A stretch of DNA of 64,000 bases from Bradyrhizobium barranii subsp. apii (GCF_011516635.5 NZ_CP096255.1:8009501-8073500), one strand, 5' to 3'; shown: positions 24,809-33,200, counted from the stretch's first letter. Program-made: numbers and translations. The notes: generated from the sequence alone by a model not told the origin.

Positions 24809-24919
24809 ATCGTGCCTTGCGCGGCGGTCGGCATTGTCGGGGCAGATATCGTGTTCCGGCGCCGCGGCGTCAACCTAGCCATGTGCATGGATTGTGCGCA
24901 TCCGCCGGGCGGTTGCCAT

Positions 24920-25504
24920 CTAGCCGACGAGCTGAATCGAGCCCAGTACCGCCAGCCCTGAGACGAGTCCCAATCTGGACGCCTCGGTCAGCTCGACCTT
25001 CAGCGTGCTGCCGTCGGGAATGACAATATCCTCGCTATTGAGACGAATGCTGCATTCGCCGGAAACCGCGTAAACCAGGTGCGTGCCGGCGGACAAAGGC
25101 CGATCGCCGGGTTCCCTGAGTGCCAGCAGCTCGATCTCCGCCGCGCCGCGCCGGGCCATCAGGTTGACGACCTCGACCGGACCCGCCTCGAGCGCGGTCA
25201 CGACCTCCATCTCGCCGGTGAAGCGCACCGTCGTAAAAGGTTCACGCTCGTCGAAGTCCTGCGTGGGCGACTTCAGCACCAGCCCGCGTCCGCCGACGAC
25301 CATCTGCAGGCGGTCGATGCCGGGCATGTAGGAGAAGGGCGCCGGCGCCACGATCGGCGTGGAGGCAAAGCGCCAGAGCAGGCTGTCCCAATCCTTCGCC
25401 GGCGCGTCGGCGCGATGGGCATCCGCGATATCGGTGAAGATGCCGCCACCGTTCTTCCAGGGCGAACGGGTGTAGTCTTCGGACTTCAGCAGCGTGGTTT
25501 TCAT
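24920..25504 (-). CDS. HutD family cupin protein
   Basis: 194 residues matching HutD/Ves (PF05962): starts MKTTLLKSEDYTRSPWKNGG, the family's W-K-N-G-G signature, then RFASTPIVAPAPFSYMPGID and RLQMVVGGRGLVL, with two cupin-type halves. HutD is often found with histidine-utilisation genes and its role is unclear; there are no hut genes here, so the functional link is not established. It stands alone, with a compact GC hairpin upstream. Confidence 0.8.
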   Translation of the reverse strand: MKTTLLKSEDYTRSPWKNGGGIFTDIADAHRADAPAKDWDSLLWRFASTPIVAPAPFSYMPGIDRLQMVVGGRGLVLKSPTQDFDEREPFTTVRFTGEMEVVTALEAGPVEVVNLMARRGAAEIELLALREPGDRPLSAGTHLVYAVSGECSIRLNSEDIVIPDGSTLKVELTEASRLGLVSGLAVLGSIQLVG

Positions 25505-25542
25505 GTCTTGAACTTATCCGGGAAAGCATGTGGCCGAGATCG

Positions 25543-25561
25543 CCCGCGCATCATGCGCGGG
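25543..25561. terminator. Compact GC-rich hairpin between two reverse-strand genes
   Basis: CCCGCGCAT and ATGCGCGGG are exact reverse complements separated by one base. It lies 45 bases past the stop of the 171-residue hypothetical gene and upstream of the HutD-like gene. No T run follows, so it may act as a weak terminator or an mRNA stabiliser. Confidence 0.35.
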
Positions 25562-25605
25562 TTGGGCCGGCTTTGCCAACCGGTTTCACCAGCGATGAAC
25601 TGCCG

Positions 25606-26121
25606 TCACGCCTTGGCGTCGAGGTTCAGCCTGGTGCTCAACTCGTTGACGAGCGAATCCACGAACTGGTTCTGATAGGCCGAGATGCCGTTGAAATAGA
25701 CCGGGCCGCCGGACTGCACCAGCAGGCCGCCGCCGGACACTTCGGCATCCTTGGCGCCGCTCTCGGATTGAGTATCGAGCTTGCCCATGGCGTCGTCGAG
25801 CTGCGCGGCGGTCTTGTCGTCCATCTCGCCATTGGCCCGAAGCGTGGCGAGCAGCGCCTGGTAGGCGCCGGTGAGATCGGCTCCCGTCTCGGTCGTAGCG
25901 GAGAAGCTGCCGTTGGTCTTGCCGCTGTAGCTCTTGTAGGTCAGCGTCTCCGTGGTGGTGCCGTCGCTGTTGGTTCGATTGTCGAGCAACAGCTCGAACG
26001 CGCTGCCATAGGCGCCCGTCGTCAGCATGTTCGGATCGTTCGGATTCTTGTTCTTGCTCGCGCCTGTCTTGTCGGAGCCTGCGGTCCAGTTCGGCGGGAC
26101 GGTGTAGCTGACGTTGGTCAC
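25606..26121 (-). CDS. Hypothetical protein, 171 aa
   Basis: GTG at 26121 (VTNVSYTVPPNWTAGSDKTG) is preferred because AGGA stands eight bases upstream; the earlier ATG at 26154 adds eleven unrelated residues. The sequence is rich in Thr, Ser, Gly and Asn (KNKNPNDPNMLTTGAYGSAF, TLTYKSYSGKTNGSFSATTE) then helical at the C terminus (LVNELSTRLNLDAKA). There is no signal peptide. The composition recalls secreted or calcium-binding surface proteins and type I or III effectors, but no motif supports a specific call. Confidence 0.6.
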   Translation of the reverse strand: MTNVSYTVPPNWTAGSDKTGASKNKNPNDPNMLTTGAYGSAFELLLDNRTNSDGTTTETLTYKSYSGKTNGSFSATTETGADLTGAYQALLATLRANGEMDDKTAAQLDDAMGKLDTQSESGAKDAEVSGGGLLVQSGGPVYFNGISAYQNQFVDSLVNELSTRLNLDAKA

Positions 26122-26295
26122 GGCTTCATTCCTGTGATCATTGCGCGGAAACATTCAGCAATTTTTGTGCCCGCGAAGGCGCAGTTGATTTCCGTCGGCC
26201 TTCCTTGCCGTAGCGCGTTGAATTCGCACGACGCTGCAAAAATTGCCCGGCAGTTTCATCCCGTCGCGCGATTGTGCGGCGCTCGCGCCTCAGTT

Positions 26296-26400
26296 CGTAG
26301 CCCGGATGAAGCGCAACGCAATGCCGGGGCAGCTCGCGCGATGAGGCTGTGCTCCCGGATGACGCTTCGCTCCATCGGGCTTCGCGCGCCTCACTCTTTG
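26296..26400. repeat. Genus-type dispersed inverted repeat (TAGCCCGGATGAAGCG type)
   Basis: TAGCCCGGATGAAGCGCAAC begins at 26298 and a divergent inverted partner, GCTTCGCTCCATCGGGC, lies at 26364-26380. TAGCCCGGATG-A/G-AGCGCA sequences are a well-known dispersed family in Bradyrhizobium and Rhodopseudomonas genomes; here the element is decayed. It probably forms a cruciform or hairpin transcript. Confidence 0.5.
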
Positions 26401-26526
26401 TCAGGGGCATTGTCGGCCGTCAGCCTTCATGGCCGCACCAAAAGCCTTGCTGTCGAACTTGCCTATCTTCTCGGTGACGGATTTGACGAGATTTGGGGGG
26501 ACGGATCGCTTCCCCTTGCCCCCGCC
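26401..26526 (-). pseudogene. Possible 3' remnant of a lost gene
   Basis: The reverse frame SVPPNLVKSVTEKIGKFDSK, then AFGAAMKADGRQCP and a stop, has protein-like codon use and resembles the C-terminal helices of periplasmic receptors for branched amino acids. It is cut off upstream by an in-frame stop. Very short, so the assignment is weak. Confidence 0.25.
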
Positions 26527-26675
26527 GGCGGCAATTTAGGTCAGAAATCTACCCCTTTTGGGTACCTTGCACGAAGCTTGAAGCGCCGCATAATACAGAC
26601 ACTTATCCAAAGGTAACCCGCTCGCGCTTCGGCCAGGCAATTGCGTAACGCGCTCCTCTCAGTGGGAGAATTGCA

Positions 26676-26873
26676 ATGCCCGTGTTGGACTTGCCGTACT
26701 GGTTGATCATTGCAGGCTCCGCGTTGGTATTGGGCGGGCTCATTGGCTTAGGGGTCAGCCGCAACAGGCGGGTTGAGAGCGATCCCATTCTGCTCCCGGG
26801 CGATTTGACGGCATGGAGAGACGAGGGATCAGAGACCTCGGACCTTGCGGCTATCCGGGATTCGCACAGGTAG
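26676..26873 (+). CDS. Small single-helix membrane protein, 65 aa
   Basis: ATG at 26676 with GGGAGA seven bases upstream. One transmembrane helix (WLIIAGSALVLGGLIGLGVS, residues about 9-28) is followed by an R-rich stop-transfer NRRVES and a polar cytoplasmic tail. Unknown function. The next gene, in the same direction, begins 56 bases later and could be co-transcribed. Confidence 0.5.
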   Translation: MPVLDLPYWLIIAGSALVLGGLIGLGVSRNRRVESDPILLPGDLTAWRDEGSETSDLAAIRDSHR

Positions 26874-26928
26874 GCACTGACGGCTTGGGCCCGTGGCCCA
26901 TTCTGCGGAGCAAACTCTGGAGAGAGAC

Positions 26929-27228
26929 ATGACCCTGCACTTTACGCGCGTCGAGACTCCGGTGCATGAACTTGAAATCTGGATGGCGTGCAGCAGCGGA
27001 TTTTCGTTTGTGATCAGTAACGAAAGCCGCACCGGTCCTGGCCTTCACGGAAAGCCGGGCCTGGTTGCCTCATGGCGCCCCGTTGAAGAAAACAAGTCCG
27101 CAATCAAGCTTGGCGGCTCCCCCTTCAGTACCTTCGCCGAGGCCGAGAAGGCCTGCGAGGCGCTCCTGGAGGCACTTGAGCAGATGAGCGAATCGCAAAC
27201 TCCGACGACTGCGGTGACGCCGCAATAA
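26929..27228 (+). CDS. Hypothetical cytoplasmic protein, 99 aa
   Basis: The ATG at 26929 (MTLHFTRVETPVHELEIWMA) has GGAG seven bases upstream. The N-terminal half reads as antiparallel strands (ELEIWMACSSGFSFVISNES) and the C-terminal half as one helix (FAEAEKACEALLEALEQM). No recognised family and no signal peptide. Probably an ordinary small orphan protein; the ribosome site and codon use argue that it is real. Confidence 0.55.
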   Translation: MTLHFTRVETPVHELEIWMACSSGFSFVISNESRTGPGLHGKPGLVASWRPVEENKSAIKLGGSPFSTFAEAEKACEALLEALEQMSESQTPTTAVTPQ

Positions 27229-27287
27229 AGAGAGACCTCGGCTTCGTCGGGGCATCGAATTCCGCGCCGCCGGATTGTGCTGGCGCT

Positions 27288-28133
27288 TTACATCCCGCTC
27301 AGGCCGCTATCGACCGCGAGCGTCTGTGCGGTGACATAGACGCTTTCGTCCGACAGGAAGAACAACACGGCGTAGGCAATTTCCCATGCGGTGGCCTGCC
27401 GGCCGAAGGGGACGTGGCCCTTGCCGCGGCTGGGGCGGCCGGCGCCGGCTTCGCGGCTGTTGGGGGTGTCGACGAGGCCGGGATAGACGAGATTGGCGCG
27501 GATGCCGCGGCGCGATCCGAGATGGGCGATGTTGCGCATCAGGCCGCCGAGCGCGGCTTTTGAAGAATCATACGCCGCCATCTGCGATCCCGCTTTCAGC
27601 GCGGCGATCGAGGAGATGAAGACGATGGCGCCGCCATTGTCGAATTTCGGCATCGCTGCGCGGCAACAGAGCATGGGACCGCGAACGTTGACGTCGTAGA
27701 TCCTGTTCCACTCCTCGGGGCTGACGGCATCGAGCCCCGTCTTGCCGAAAGTGCCGATGTTCAGCACCATGCCGTCAAGGCCGCCCATCGCGCGATGCGC
27801 CTCCTCGATCATGCGCTGGACGTCAGGCTCCGACGTGACGTCGGCAGTGATGGCAAAGCCCTCGCCGCCTTCGTCGGTGATGTGCTTGACGGTCTGTTGT
27901 GCGGACGTCCGGTTGAGATCTGCCACCGCCACCTTCGCGCCCTCACGTGCGCACAAAATGCTCATGGCGCGGCCATTGCCGATTGGATCGGTGGCGGCGT
28001 CGAACACGCGCTGGCCGCCGCCGACGATCAGGATACGGCGTCCCTTCAGGCGTCCCCTGCCCGGCGCTTCGCCCAATGACTCCGCGCTTGGTGGACGGAC
28101 GTAACGCTCCGGCTTGCTATCGATTTCCGCCAT
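27288..28133 (-). CDS. SDR family oxidoreductase with extended N terminus
   Basis: 281 residues from the ATG at 28133. The cofactor loop is the atypical, longer form GGGQRVFDAATDPIGNGRA in place of TGxxxGIG, a recognisable SDR subgroup. LNIGTFGKTG replaces NNAG, the catalytic Ser lies in VFISSIAAL, and YDSSKAALGG is the Y-x-x-x-K motif. About 30 residues precede the fold. It should oxidise or reduce a small alcohol/ketone with NAD(P). It is the last gene of the TetR-CMD-SDR operon read leftward from 29371, which suggests a role in breaking down whatever the divergent receptor genes import. Confidence 0.85.
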   Translation of the reverse strand: MAEIDSKPERYVRPPSAESLGEAPGRGRLKGRRILIVGGGQRVFDAATDPIGNGRAMSILCAREGAKVAVADLNRTSAQQTVKHITDEGGEGFAITADVTSEPDVQRMIEEAHRAMGGLDGMVLNIGTFGKTGLDAVSPEEWNRIYDVNVRGPMLCCRAAMPKFDNGGAIVFISSIAALKAGSQMAAYDSSKAALGGLMRNIAHLGSRRGIRANLVYPGLVDTPNSREAGAGRPSRGKGHVPFGRQATAWEIAYAVLFFLSDESVYVTAQTLAVDSGLSGM

Positions 28134-28143
28134 CTCAGCCGCC

Positions 28144-28737
28144 CTACTTCTTGCCGCCGTCATAGACCTTCATGCCGGCCGCGGGATCGAGATCGGTTTC
28201 GGTTGCCTCGGTCAGGCGCGCCATCATCATATAGAAGCCGAGCGCAACGATGGATTCGACGATCTCCTGATCGCTGAAGTGTTTTCGCGCGGCAGCGAAG
28301 GTCGCCTCGGGCACGCGGACGTTCTCCACGATTTCGCGGCCGAATTTCAGCAAGGCTCGCTCCGCGTCGCTCAATGCGGCAGAGTCGTATTCGGTGCGTT
28401 CGACCGCATCGATCTGGCCTTGCGTGCAGCCGATGCCGAGCGCGATCGGAACATGCTGGCGCCATTCATAGGCGCCGCCCTCTAACTGGGCGGCCTGCAA
28501 GATCAAAAGCTCGCGGTTGACGGCTGAGAGCTTCTGCTTGTGCAGGATCGAATTGCCGAGCCGCATCGCCGGGATCATGTTGGCCTCGGCATGGGCCATC
28601 ATGCGGAAGATGTTGAGCTTGACCGGCATGCGGTCGAACGAGGCGCGGATATCGCCGCTCGTCGTCTCCGGATCAATCAGGGGCAGCCTTGCCACGCGTT
28701 TCTCCCTTGGGTTTTCGTTTCTTGTTGTCTTCGCCAT
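28144..28737 (-). CDS. Carboxymuconolactone decarboxylase (CMD) family protein
   Basis: 197 residues of helical CMD/AhpD fold: FRMMAHAEANMIPAMRLGNS, NRELLILQAAQLEGGAYEWR, with the E-x-x-x-E-W-x-x-H site and no C-x-x-C pair, so it is the decarboxylase/lactonase-like branch rather than the peroxidase branch. Close paralogues act on lactones or diverse hydroxy-acids, but the substrate here is unknown. The gene overlaps the TetR gene by 65 bases and is followed after ten bases by the SDR gene, so all three are one operon. Confidence 0.8.
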   Translation of the reverse strand: MAKTTRNENPREKRVARLPLIDPETTSGDIRASFDRMPVKLNIFRMMAHAEANMIPAMRLGNSILHKQKLSAVNRELLILQAAQLEGGAYEWRQHVPIALGIGCTQGQIDAVERTEYDSAALSDAERALLKFGREIVENVRVPEATFAAARKHFSDQEIVESIVALGFYMMMARLTEATETDLDPAAGMKVYDGGKK

Positions 28738-29371
28738 TGCCTGCCGCGATCAGCGACAGGAAAAAGGCGAGATAGCGGTCGATCGCCTCGATCACCTTCG
28801 GCCGCGGCGAAGGTGCTGCGCCCATCACGTAATGCTCGAGGCGGATGTAGATCAGGCCGGCCGCGAACAGCCGCGCGGTCTCGCGCGGATCGGGTGTCGA
28901 GACCAGGCCGGCGAGCGCAAAACCGCGAAAGTAATCCGTCATCATGCTCTGCTCGCGCGCGTAAAAATGGTCGGCGAATTTGGCGCGGATGCCGGGCACG
29001 CGGTTACGCTCGGCGGTGATTACTTTCTGGAACTGATGCTCCCGCGGATCAGACCATTGCTCGACGAGATCAAGCGCGAACTGGCGGCAAAACGCAGCGG
29101 GCTGGCGCGCCAGCTGCCTGTAGCGCGGCTCTTCCAATCGGCTCGCCGAACTGGCCGGGCCGTGCTCGGCCACGATCGCTTCCAGGATCGCGGCCTTGCC
29201 GGAGAAATGGTTGTAGAGGCTGCTTTCGCGAATGCCGACACGGCGCGCGAGCTCGCGCATCGAGGCGCCGCCATAGCCGCTCTGCGCGAACAGATTGAGC
29301 GCTTCGGAGAGGATGCGCTCGCGGGTCGTGGGCGCAGCCGCTTCCGCCGCGCTGGAGGTGTGGACAGCCAT
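28673..29371 (-). CDS. TetR family transcriptional regulator
   Basis: 232 residues with a textbook N-terminal helix-turn-helix (TTRERILSEALNLFAQSGYG, then MRELARRVGIRESSLYNHFS) and a helical ligand domain; the tail is Lys/Arg-rich (NKKRKPKGETRGKAAPD). It starts nine bases from a near-perfect 24-base palindrome at 29380, the likely site of autorepression and of control of the divergent receptor operon. The long 3' overlap (65 bases) with the CMD gene ties their translation. Ligand unknown, probably the imported substrate or its CoA-free product. Confidence 0.9.
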   Translation of the reverse strand: MAVHTSSAAEAAAPTTRERILSEALNLFAQSGYGGASMRELARRVGIRESSLYNHFSGKAAILEAIVAEHGPASSASRLEEPRYRQLARQPAAFCRQFALDLVEQWSDPREHQFQKVITAERNRVPGIRAKFADHFYAREQSMMTDYFRGFALAGLVSTPDPRETARLFAAGLIYIRLEHYVMGAAPSPRPKVIEAIDRYLAFFLSLIAAGNGEDNKKRKPKGETRGKAAPD

Positions 29372-29379
29372 GTGGCTTG

Positions 29380-29426
29380 ACTAACGAACGATCGTTCGCT
29401 AGTCAACCGTACGAACGATCGTTCGT
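29380..29426. promoter_or_regulatory. Twin TetR-type operators in the divergent promoter
   Basis: Two palindromes share the core CGAACGATCGTTCG. The first (29380-29403) is symmetric at 22 of 24 positions; the second, ACGAACGATCGTTCGT at 29411-29426, is a perfect 16-mer. Their centres are 27 bp apart. They lie nine bases from the TetR start codon and about 114 bases from the receptor gene start, the classic arrangement for a repressor controlling itself and a divergent operon. Confidence 0.8.
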
Positions 29427-29539
29427 TTCGCCAATCTGGCGGCAGCGGTCGCGGCCCCGCAAGTCCGCTTCGGGCGCTGTTCTCGCGTTTCAACTCCGCT
29501 CCAATGAGAGGCGGAGAGCAATTTTGGGGAGACGACCTC

Positions 29540-30751
29540 ATGGCGCGCTTTGCCCGCCTTCGCCTTCGTGCGGCCAGCATCCTGTTGCCGCTGCTCGCAG
29601 CCAGTGCCGTTCAGGCCCAAAGCGCGAAATACGATCCCGGCGCCGACGACAAGACCATCAAGATCGGCACCACCGCGCCGCTGAGCGGCCCAGTGTCCGC
29701 CTTCGCGCAGATCGCGAAATCGGCGGAGGCCTATTTCCGCAAGGTGAACGACGACGGCGGCGTCAACGGCCGGCGCATCCAGATGATCATCGCGGACGAT
29801 GCCTACAGCCCGCCGAAGACGGTGGAGCAGACCCGGCGGCTGGTCGAGAGCGAGGAAGTGCTGCTGATCTTCGGCGGTGTCGGCACGCCGACCAACAGCG
29901 CCGTGCACAAATATCTCAACGACCGCAAGGTGCCGCAGCTCTTCCTGGGTTCGGGCGCCGCGAAGTGGGACGATCCCAAGAGCTTTCCGTGGACCGTCGG
30001 CTGGCAGCCGACCTATCGCGACGAGGCGATCGCCTACGCCAAATATATTAAGGCGAGCCACGCCAATGCGAAGATCGGCGTGCTCTACCAGAACGACGAT
30101 CTCGGCAAGGATTATCTGAAGGCGCTGGAGGAAGGGCTCGGCAGCGGCGAAGCCATTGTCGCGCGCGCCGCCTACGAGACCTCGGCACCGACCGTCGACA
30201 CGCAGATCCTGCAACTGAAGACCGCCGGCGCTGACGTGGTGCTGGTAGCGGCAACGCCGAAATTTGCGGCGCAGGCGATCCGCAAGATCGGCGAGATCGG
30301 GTGGAAGCCCACGACCATCATCTCCAACGTCTCGGCCTCGATCAGCGGCGTGCTGGAGCCGGCCGGCAAGGACAATTCCACCGGCGTCATCTCCAGCCAG
30401 TATCTGAAGGATGCGACCGACCCGGCCTCGAAGGACGACGCGGGCTATAAGGAATGGCTGGCGTTCATGGACAAGTACCTGCCCGACGCCAACAAGAGCG
30501 ACTGGCTCAATGTCTACGGTTACACCATCGCGCAGACGCTGGTGACGGTGCTGAAGGCGTCCGGAAACGACCTCACCCGTGCCAATGTGATGAAGCAGGC
30601 CACGACGCTCAAGAACGTAAAGCTGCCGATGCTGATCAACGGCACCGCGGTGAACAATTCGCCCGAGCACTACACGCCGATGACGAGCCTCCAGCTCATC
30701 CGCTTCGACGGCACGCGCTGGGTGCCGTTCGGCGATCTCCTGAAGAACTGA
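29540..30751 (+). CDS. ABC transporter substrate-binding protein, branched-chain amino acid type (receptor 1)
   Basis: 403 residues from the ATG at 29540. Signal peptide LRLRAASILLPLLAASAVQA; mature part is a type I periplasmic binding protein (Peripla_BP_6): TIKIGTTAPLSGPVSAFAQI, YFRKVNDDGGVNGRRIQMII, VGWQPTYRDEAIAYAKYIKA, and ANAKIGVLYQNDDLGKDYLK. It has no permease or ATPase beside it, so it probably uses the Liv machinery elsewhere. First gene of the TetR-controlled rightward operon. Such orphan receptors in rhizobia often bind aromatic or xenobiotic acids; the ligand here is not inferable. Confidence 0.88.
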   Translation: MARFARLRLRAASILLPLLAASAVQAQSAKYDPGADDKTIKIGTTAPLSGPVSAFAQIAKSAEAYFRKVNDDGGVNGRRIQMIIADDAYSPPKTVEQTRRLVESEEVLLIFGGVGTPTNSAVHKYLNDRKVPQLFLGSGAAKWDDPKSFPWTVGWQPTYRDEAIAYAKYIKASHANAKIGVLYQNDDLGKDYLKALEEGLGSGEAIVARAAYETSAPTVDTQILQLKTAGADVVLVAATPKFAAQAIRKIGEIGWKPTTIISNVSASISGVLEPAGKDNSTGVISSQYLKDATDPASKDDAGYKEWLAFMDKYLPDANKSDWLNVYGYTIAQTLVTVLKASGNDLTRANVMKQATTLKNVKLPMLINGTAVNNSPEHYTPMTSLQLIRFDGTRWVPFGDLLKN

Positions 30752-30755
30752 GCCC

Positions 30756-31649
30756 ATGCGGCAGGTCAGGATCGGCAGCATGCGGATCGATCTCGTCAGC
30801 GAGATCCCTTCGCTCGCCTTCGACAAGACCTGGCTGTTCGCCAACGTCACCGACGCGGTGATCGCGGAGAACCGGAGCTGGCTCGATCATCGCTATATCG
30901 AGCCGGAGACCGGACGCTTCATCCTCAGCCACCACTCCTATCTCGTGCGCACGCCGCGCTGGACCGCCATCGTCGACACCTGCTGCGGCAATCACAAGCC
31001 GCGGCCGCGCGTGCCGGCGTGGAACAACCTCAACCAGCCTTATCTCGCAAACATGCGGGCGCTCGGTGTCGCCCCTGAAGAGGTCGACTTCGTGATGTGC
31101 ACGCATCTGCATGTCGACCACGTCGGCTGGAACACGCGCCTCGTGGACGGCCGCTGGGTGCCGACCTTCCCCAACGCGCGCTATCTGATGGGACGCGCCG
31201 AATATCGACACTTCGAAGCCGCGCACAATGCGGCGCCGAAGAACCCCGTGAACCACGGCTCGTTCGAGGATTCCGTACTGCCGGTGGTCGCGGCGGGCCT
31301 CGCCGAGTTCGTCGAGACCGATCATCGCCTGTTCGCCGATCGCGACGCAGGCTTACGCTTCGCGCCGGCACCGGGCCATACCGCCGGCAACATGCAGATC
31401 CACCTCAATGGCGGCCACGATCATGCGGTGATGTCGGGCGACGTCATCCACCATCCCATCCAGTGCGCCGCGCCGTGGCTGTCGAACGCCGCCGACGTCG
31501 ATCCGGCCGCCGCGGTCGCAACACGGATGGCGCTGCTGGAAGAACTTGCGGACACGCCGAGCTATCTGCTCACCGGCCATTTTCCGGCGCCGACTGCGGG
31601 TCGCGTGATCCGGCACGGCGACGCCTACAGATTTCGTTTCGAGGATTAG
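30756..31649 (+). CDS. MBL-fold metallo-hydrolase
   Basis: 297 residues with the metallo-beta-lactamase zinc motif CTHLHVDHVGWN (T116-H117-x-H119-x-D121-H122), GRAEYRHFEAAHN, the second-shell APAPGHTAGNMQIHL histidine and a MSGDVIHHPIQ Asp. The N-terminal FILSHHSYLVRTPRWTAIVD is characteristic of the lactonase-like subgroup (SLPs and AHL-lactonase relatives). It should hydrolyse a small ester, lactone or thioester. It begins five bases after the receptor gene and belongs to the same operon. Confidence 0.85.
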   Translation: MRQVRIGSMRIDLVSEIPSLAFDKTWLFANVTDAVIAENRSWLDHRYIEPETGRFILSHHSYLVRTPRWTAIVDTCCGNHKPRPRVPAWNNLNQPYLANMRALGVAPEEVDFVMCTHLHVDHVGWNTRLVDGRWVPTFPNARYLMGRAEYRHFEAAHNAAPKNPVNHGSFEDSVLPVVAAGLAEFVETDHRLFADRDAGLRFAPAPGHTAGNMQIHLNGGHDHAVMSGDVIHHPIQCAAPWLSNAADVDPAAAVATRMALLEELADTPSYLLTGHFPAPTAGRVIRHGDAYRFRFED

Positions 31650-31660
31650 GGGAAACCATC

Positions 31661-32629
31661 ATGAAGCTGCGCACCGTCACGCTGTCATTGCTCGCATTGC
31701 TGTCGGCGGCGCTGCCGGCACGCGCCGAGGATCCTGCCGCCTACCCCACCCACAAGATCAAAATGCTTCTGCCCTATGCGGCCGGCGGCGGCGGCGACGT
31801 GATCGGCCGCTTGCTCGCCGACAAGATGGGCAAGACGCTGGGACAGGGCGTCTATATCGAGAACCACACGGGTGCTGCCGGCACACTCGGCACGCAGATG
31901 GTCGCGGTGGCGCCGAACGACAGCTACACCATCACCGTCGGCGGCATGACCACGCATGTGCTGGCGCCCGCGATCTATCCAAAACTGCCCTACGATTCGA
32001 TCAAGGATTTTACGACGATCGGGCGTATCGGGACGTCCTCGATCATGCTGGTGGCGACCAGGGATTTTCCCGCCAATGACATCAAGAGCCTGATCGCGCT
32101 TTCCAAGAAGGGCGAGCCGATCCAGTACGGAAGCTGGGGCGTCGGCTCGACCGGACAATTCTGTGCGGAAATCCTGATGCAGCAGACCGGCATCAAGATG
32201 GATCACGTGCCGTTCAACGGCATCGCCAAACTCGCGGGCGACTTGCTTGGCGGCCACATCTCGCTTGCAACGCTGGACATGGCAACCGCAACGCCGCTGG
32301 TGAAGGACGGCTCTATCAAGGCGCTGGCCGCCTGCGGCGAGCGTTCGCCGAGCCTGCCTGACGTCGCAACCTACAAGGAACAGGGCGTGCCGTTCGACCG
32401 CAGCCTGTCCTGGGCGATGTATGGTCCCGCCGGCCTCGCTCCCCCGATCGCACAGAAATTGTCGGCGGCGTTGAAGGACGCGCTGGGCGATGCCGAGGTG
32501 AAGGAGAAACTTTTGGGGCTCGGCATCACGCCGCAATACGTGCCGGGCGACGAGCAGCGCGACATCAACGCCCGCGACATCGCGGCCTGGAAGCAGGTTG
32601 CCAAGGATGCAGGGATAGAGGTCAAGTGA
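31661..32629 (+). CDS. Bug-family tripartite tricarboxylate transporter receptor
   Basis: 322 residues from the ATG at 31661, which follows GGGGAAA. Signal peptide TVTLSLLALLSAALPARA; mature Bug fold: YPTHKIKMLLPYAAGGGGDV, GQGVYIENHTGAAGTLGTQM, and AEILMQQTGIKMDHVPFNGI. Bug proteins capture carboxylates in the periplasm and are usually many more numerous than the TctAB membrane parts; none are encoded here. With the preceding receptor it gives the operon two different periplasmic binding proteins, perhaps for two forms of the same acid substrate. Confidence 0.88.
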   Translation: MKLRTVTLSLLALLSAALPARAEDPAAYPTHKIKMLLPYAAGGGGDVIGRLLADKMGKTLGQGVYIENHTGAAGTLGTQMVAVAPNDSYTITVGGMTTHVLAPAIYPKLPYDSIKDFTTIGRIGTSSIMLVATRDFPANDIKSLIALSKKGEPIQYGSWGVGSTGQFCAEILMQQTGIKMDHVPFNGIAKLAGDLLGGHISLATLDMATATPLVKDGSIKALAACGERSPSLPDVATYKEQGVPFDRSLSWAMYGPAGLAPPIAQKLSAALKDALGDAEVKEKLLGLGITPQYVPGDEQRDINARDIAAWKQVAKDAGIEVK

Positions 32630-32660
32630 CGATCGCGAGCGATCAGAAGGGAGCGCGGGC

Positions 32661-33200
32661 ATGAGCCGCATTTTCGGCGCGGTGCGCCAGAACGGATACG
32701 TCGTGCGGGACATCCACGCCGCGATGAAGCACTGGATCGAGGTGATGGGCGTCGGCCCCTGGTACTACATGGACCGCGTCAAGACCGACTGGTTCCGCCA
32801 TCGCGGCCAGGACTCCGCGGTCGAGATGAGCATTGCGCTCGCCAATTCCGGCGATCTCCAGATCGAGCTGATCCAGCAGCGCAACGATGCGCCCTCGCTG
32901 TACAGGGAATTCCTCGACGCCGGCCACGAGGGCCTCCAGCACATGTCCTACTGGAGCCATGACTACCAGGCGCTCTACGACAAGGCGATCGGGCTCGGCT
33001 ACCGGATAGGCCATGAGGGCCAGATCGGCGGCGACAAGGGGCGCTTTGCCTATTTCGACACGCAGGCACACCCGGGCACGATTATCGAGATCTCCGACAT
33101 CAGCGGCACCAAGGGACCGTTCTTCGAGAAGGTCCGGCAGGCGGCGATGACCTGGGACGGGACGCGGCCGATCCGCGAGGTCGGCGGAGCGAAATCGTAA
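32661..33200 (+). CDS. VOC (glyoxalase/dioxygenase superfamily) protein
   Basis: 179 residues with a vicinal-oxygen-chelate fold: VVRDIHAAMKHWIEVMGVGP at the start, ELIQQRNDAPSLYREFLDAG, HEGLQHMSYWSHDYQALYDK and FAYFDTQAHPGTIIEISDIS. The HMSYW His and the IIEI Glu are in the places of metal ligands. The VOC group includes lactoylglutathione lyase, ring-cleaving dioxygenases and epimerases; the best guess is metal-dependent chemistry on the imported compound. Last gene of the operon begun at 29540. Confidence 0.82.
   Translation: MSRIFGAVRQNGYVVRDIHAAMKHWIEVMGVGPWYYMDRVKTDWFRHRGQDSAVEMSIALANSGDLQIELIQQRNDAPSLYREFLDAGHEGLQHMSYWSHDYQALYDKAIGLGYRIGHEGQIGGDKGRFAYFDTQAHPGTIIEISDISGTKGPFFEKVRQAAMTWDGTRPIREVGGAKS

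Larger units (their letters stand above)
26122..26675. other. Intergenic region with repeat and gene remnant
   Basis: About 550 bases with no intact gene. It contains an imperfect inverted repeat with genus-type sequence (26296-26400) and the apparent 3' end of a lost gene (26401-26526). The last 30 bases hold the GGGAG ribosome site for the short membrane-protein gene at 26676. Confidence 0.45.
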
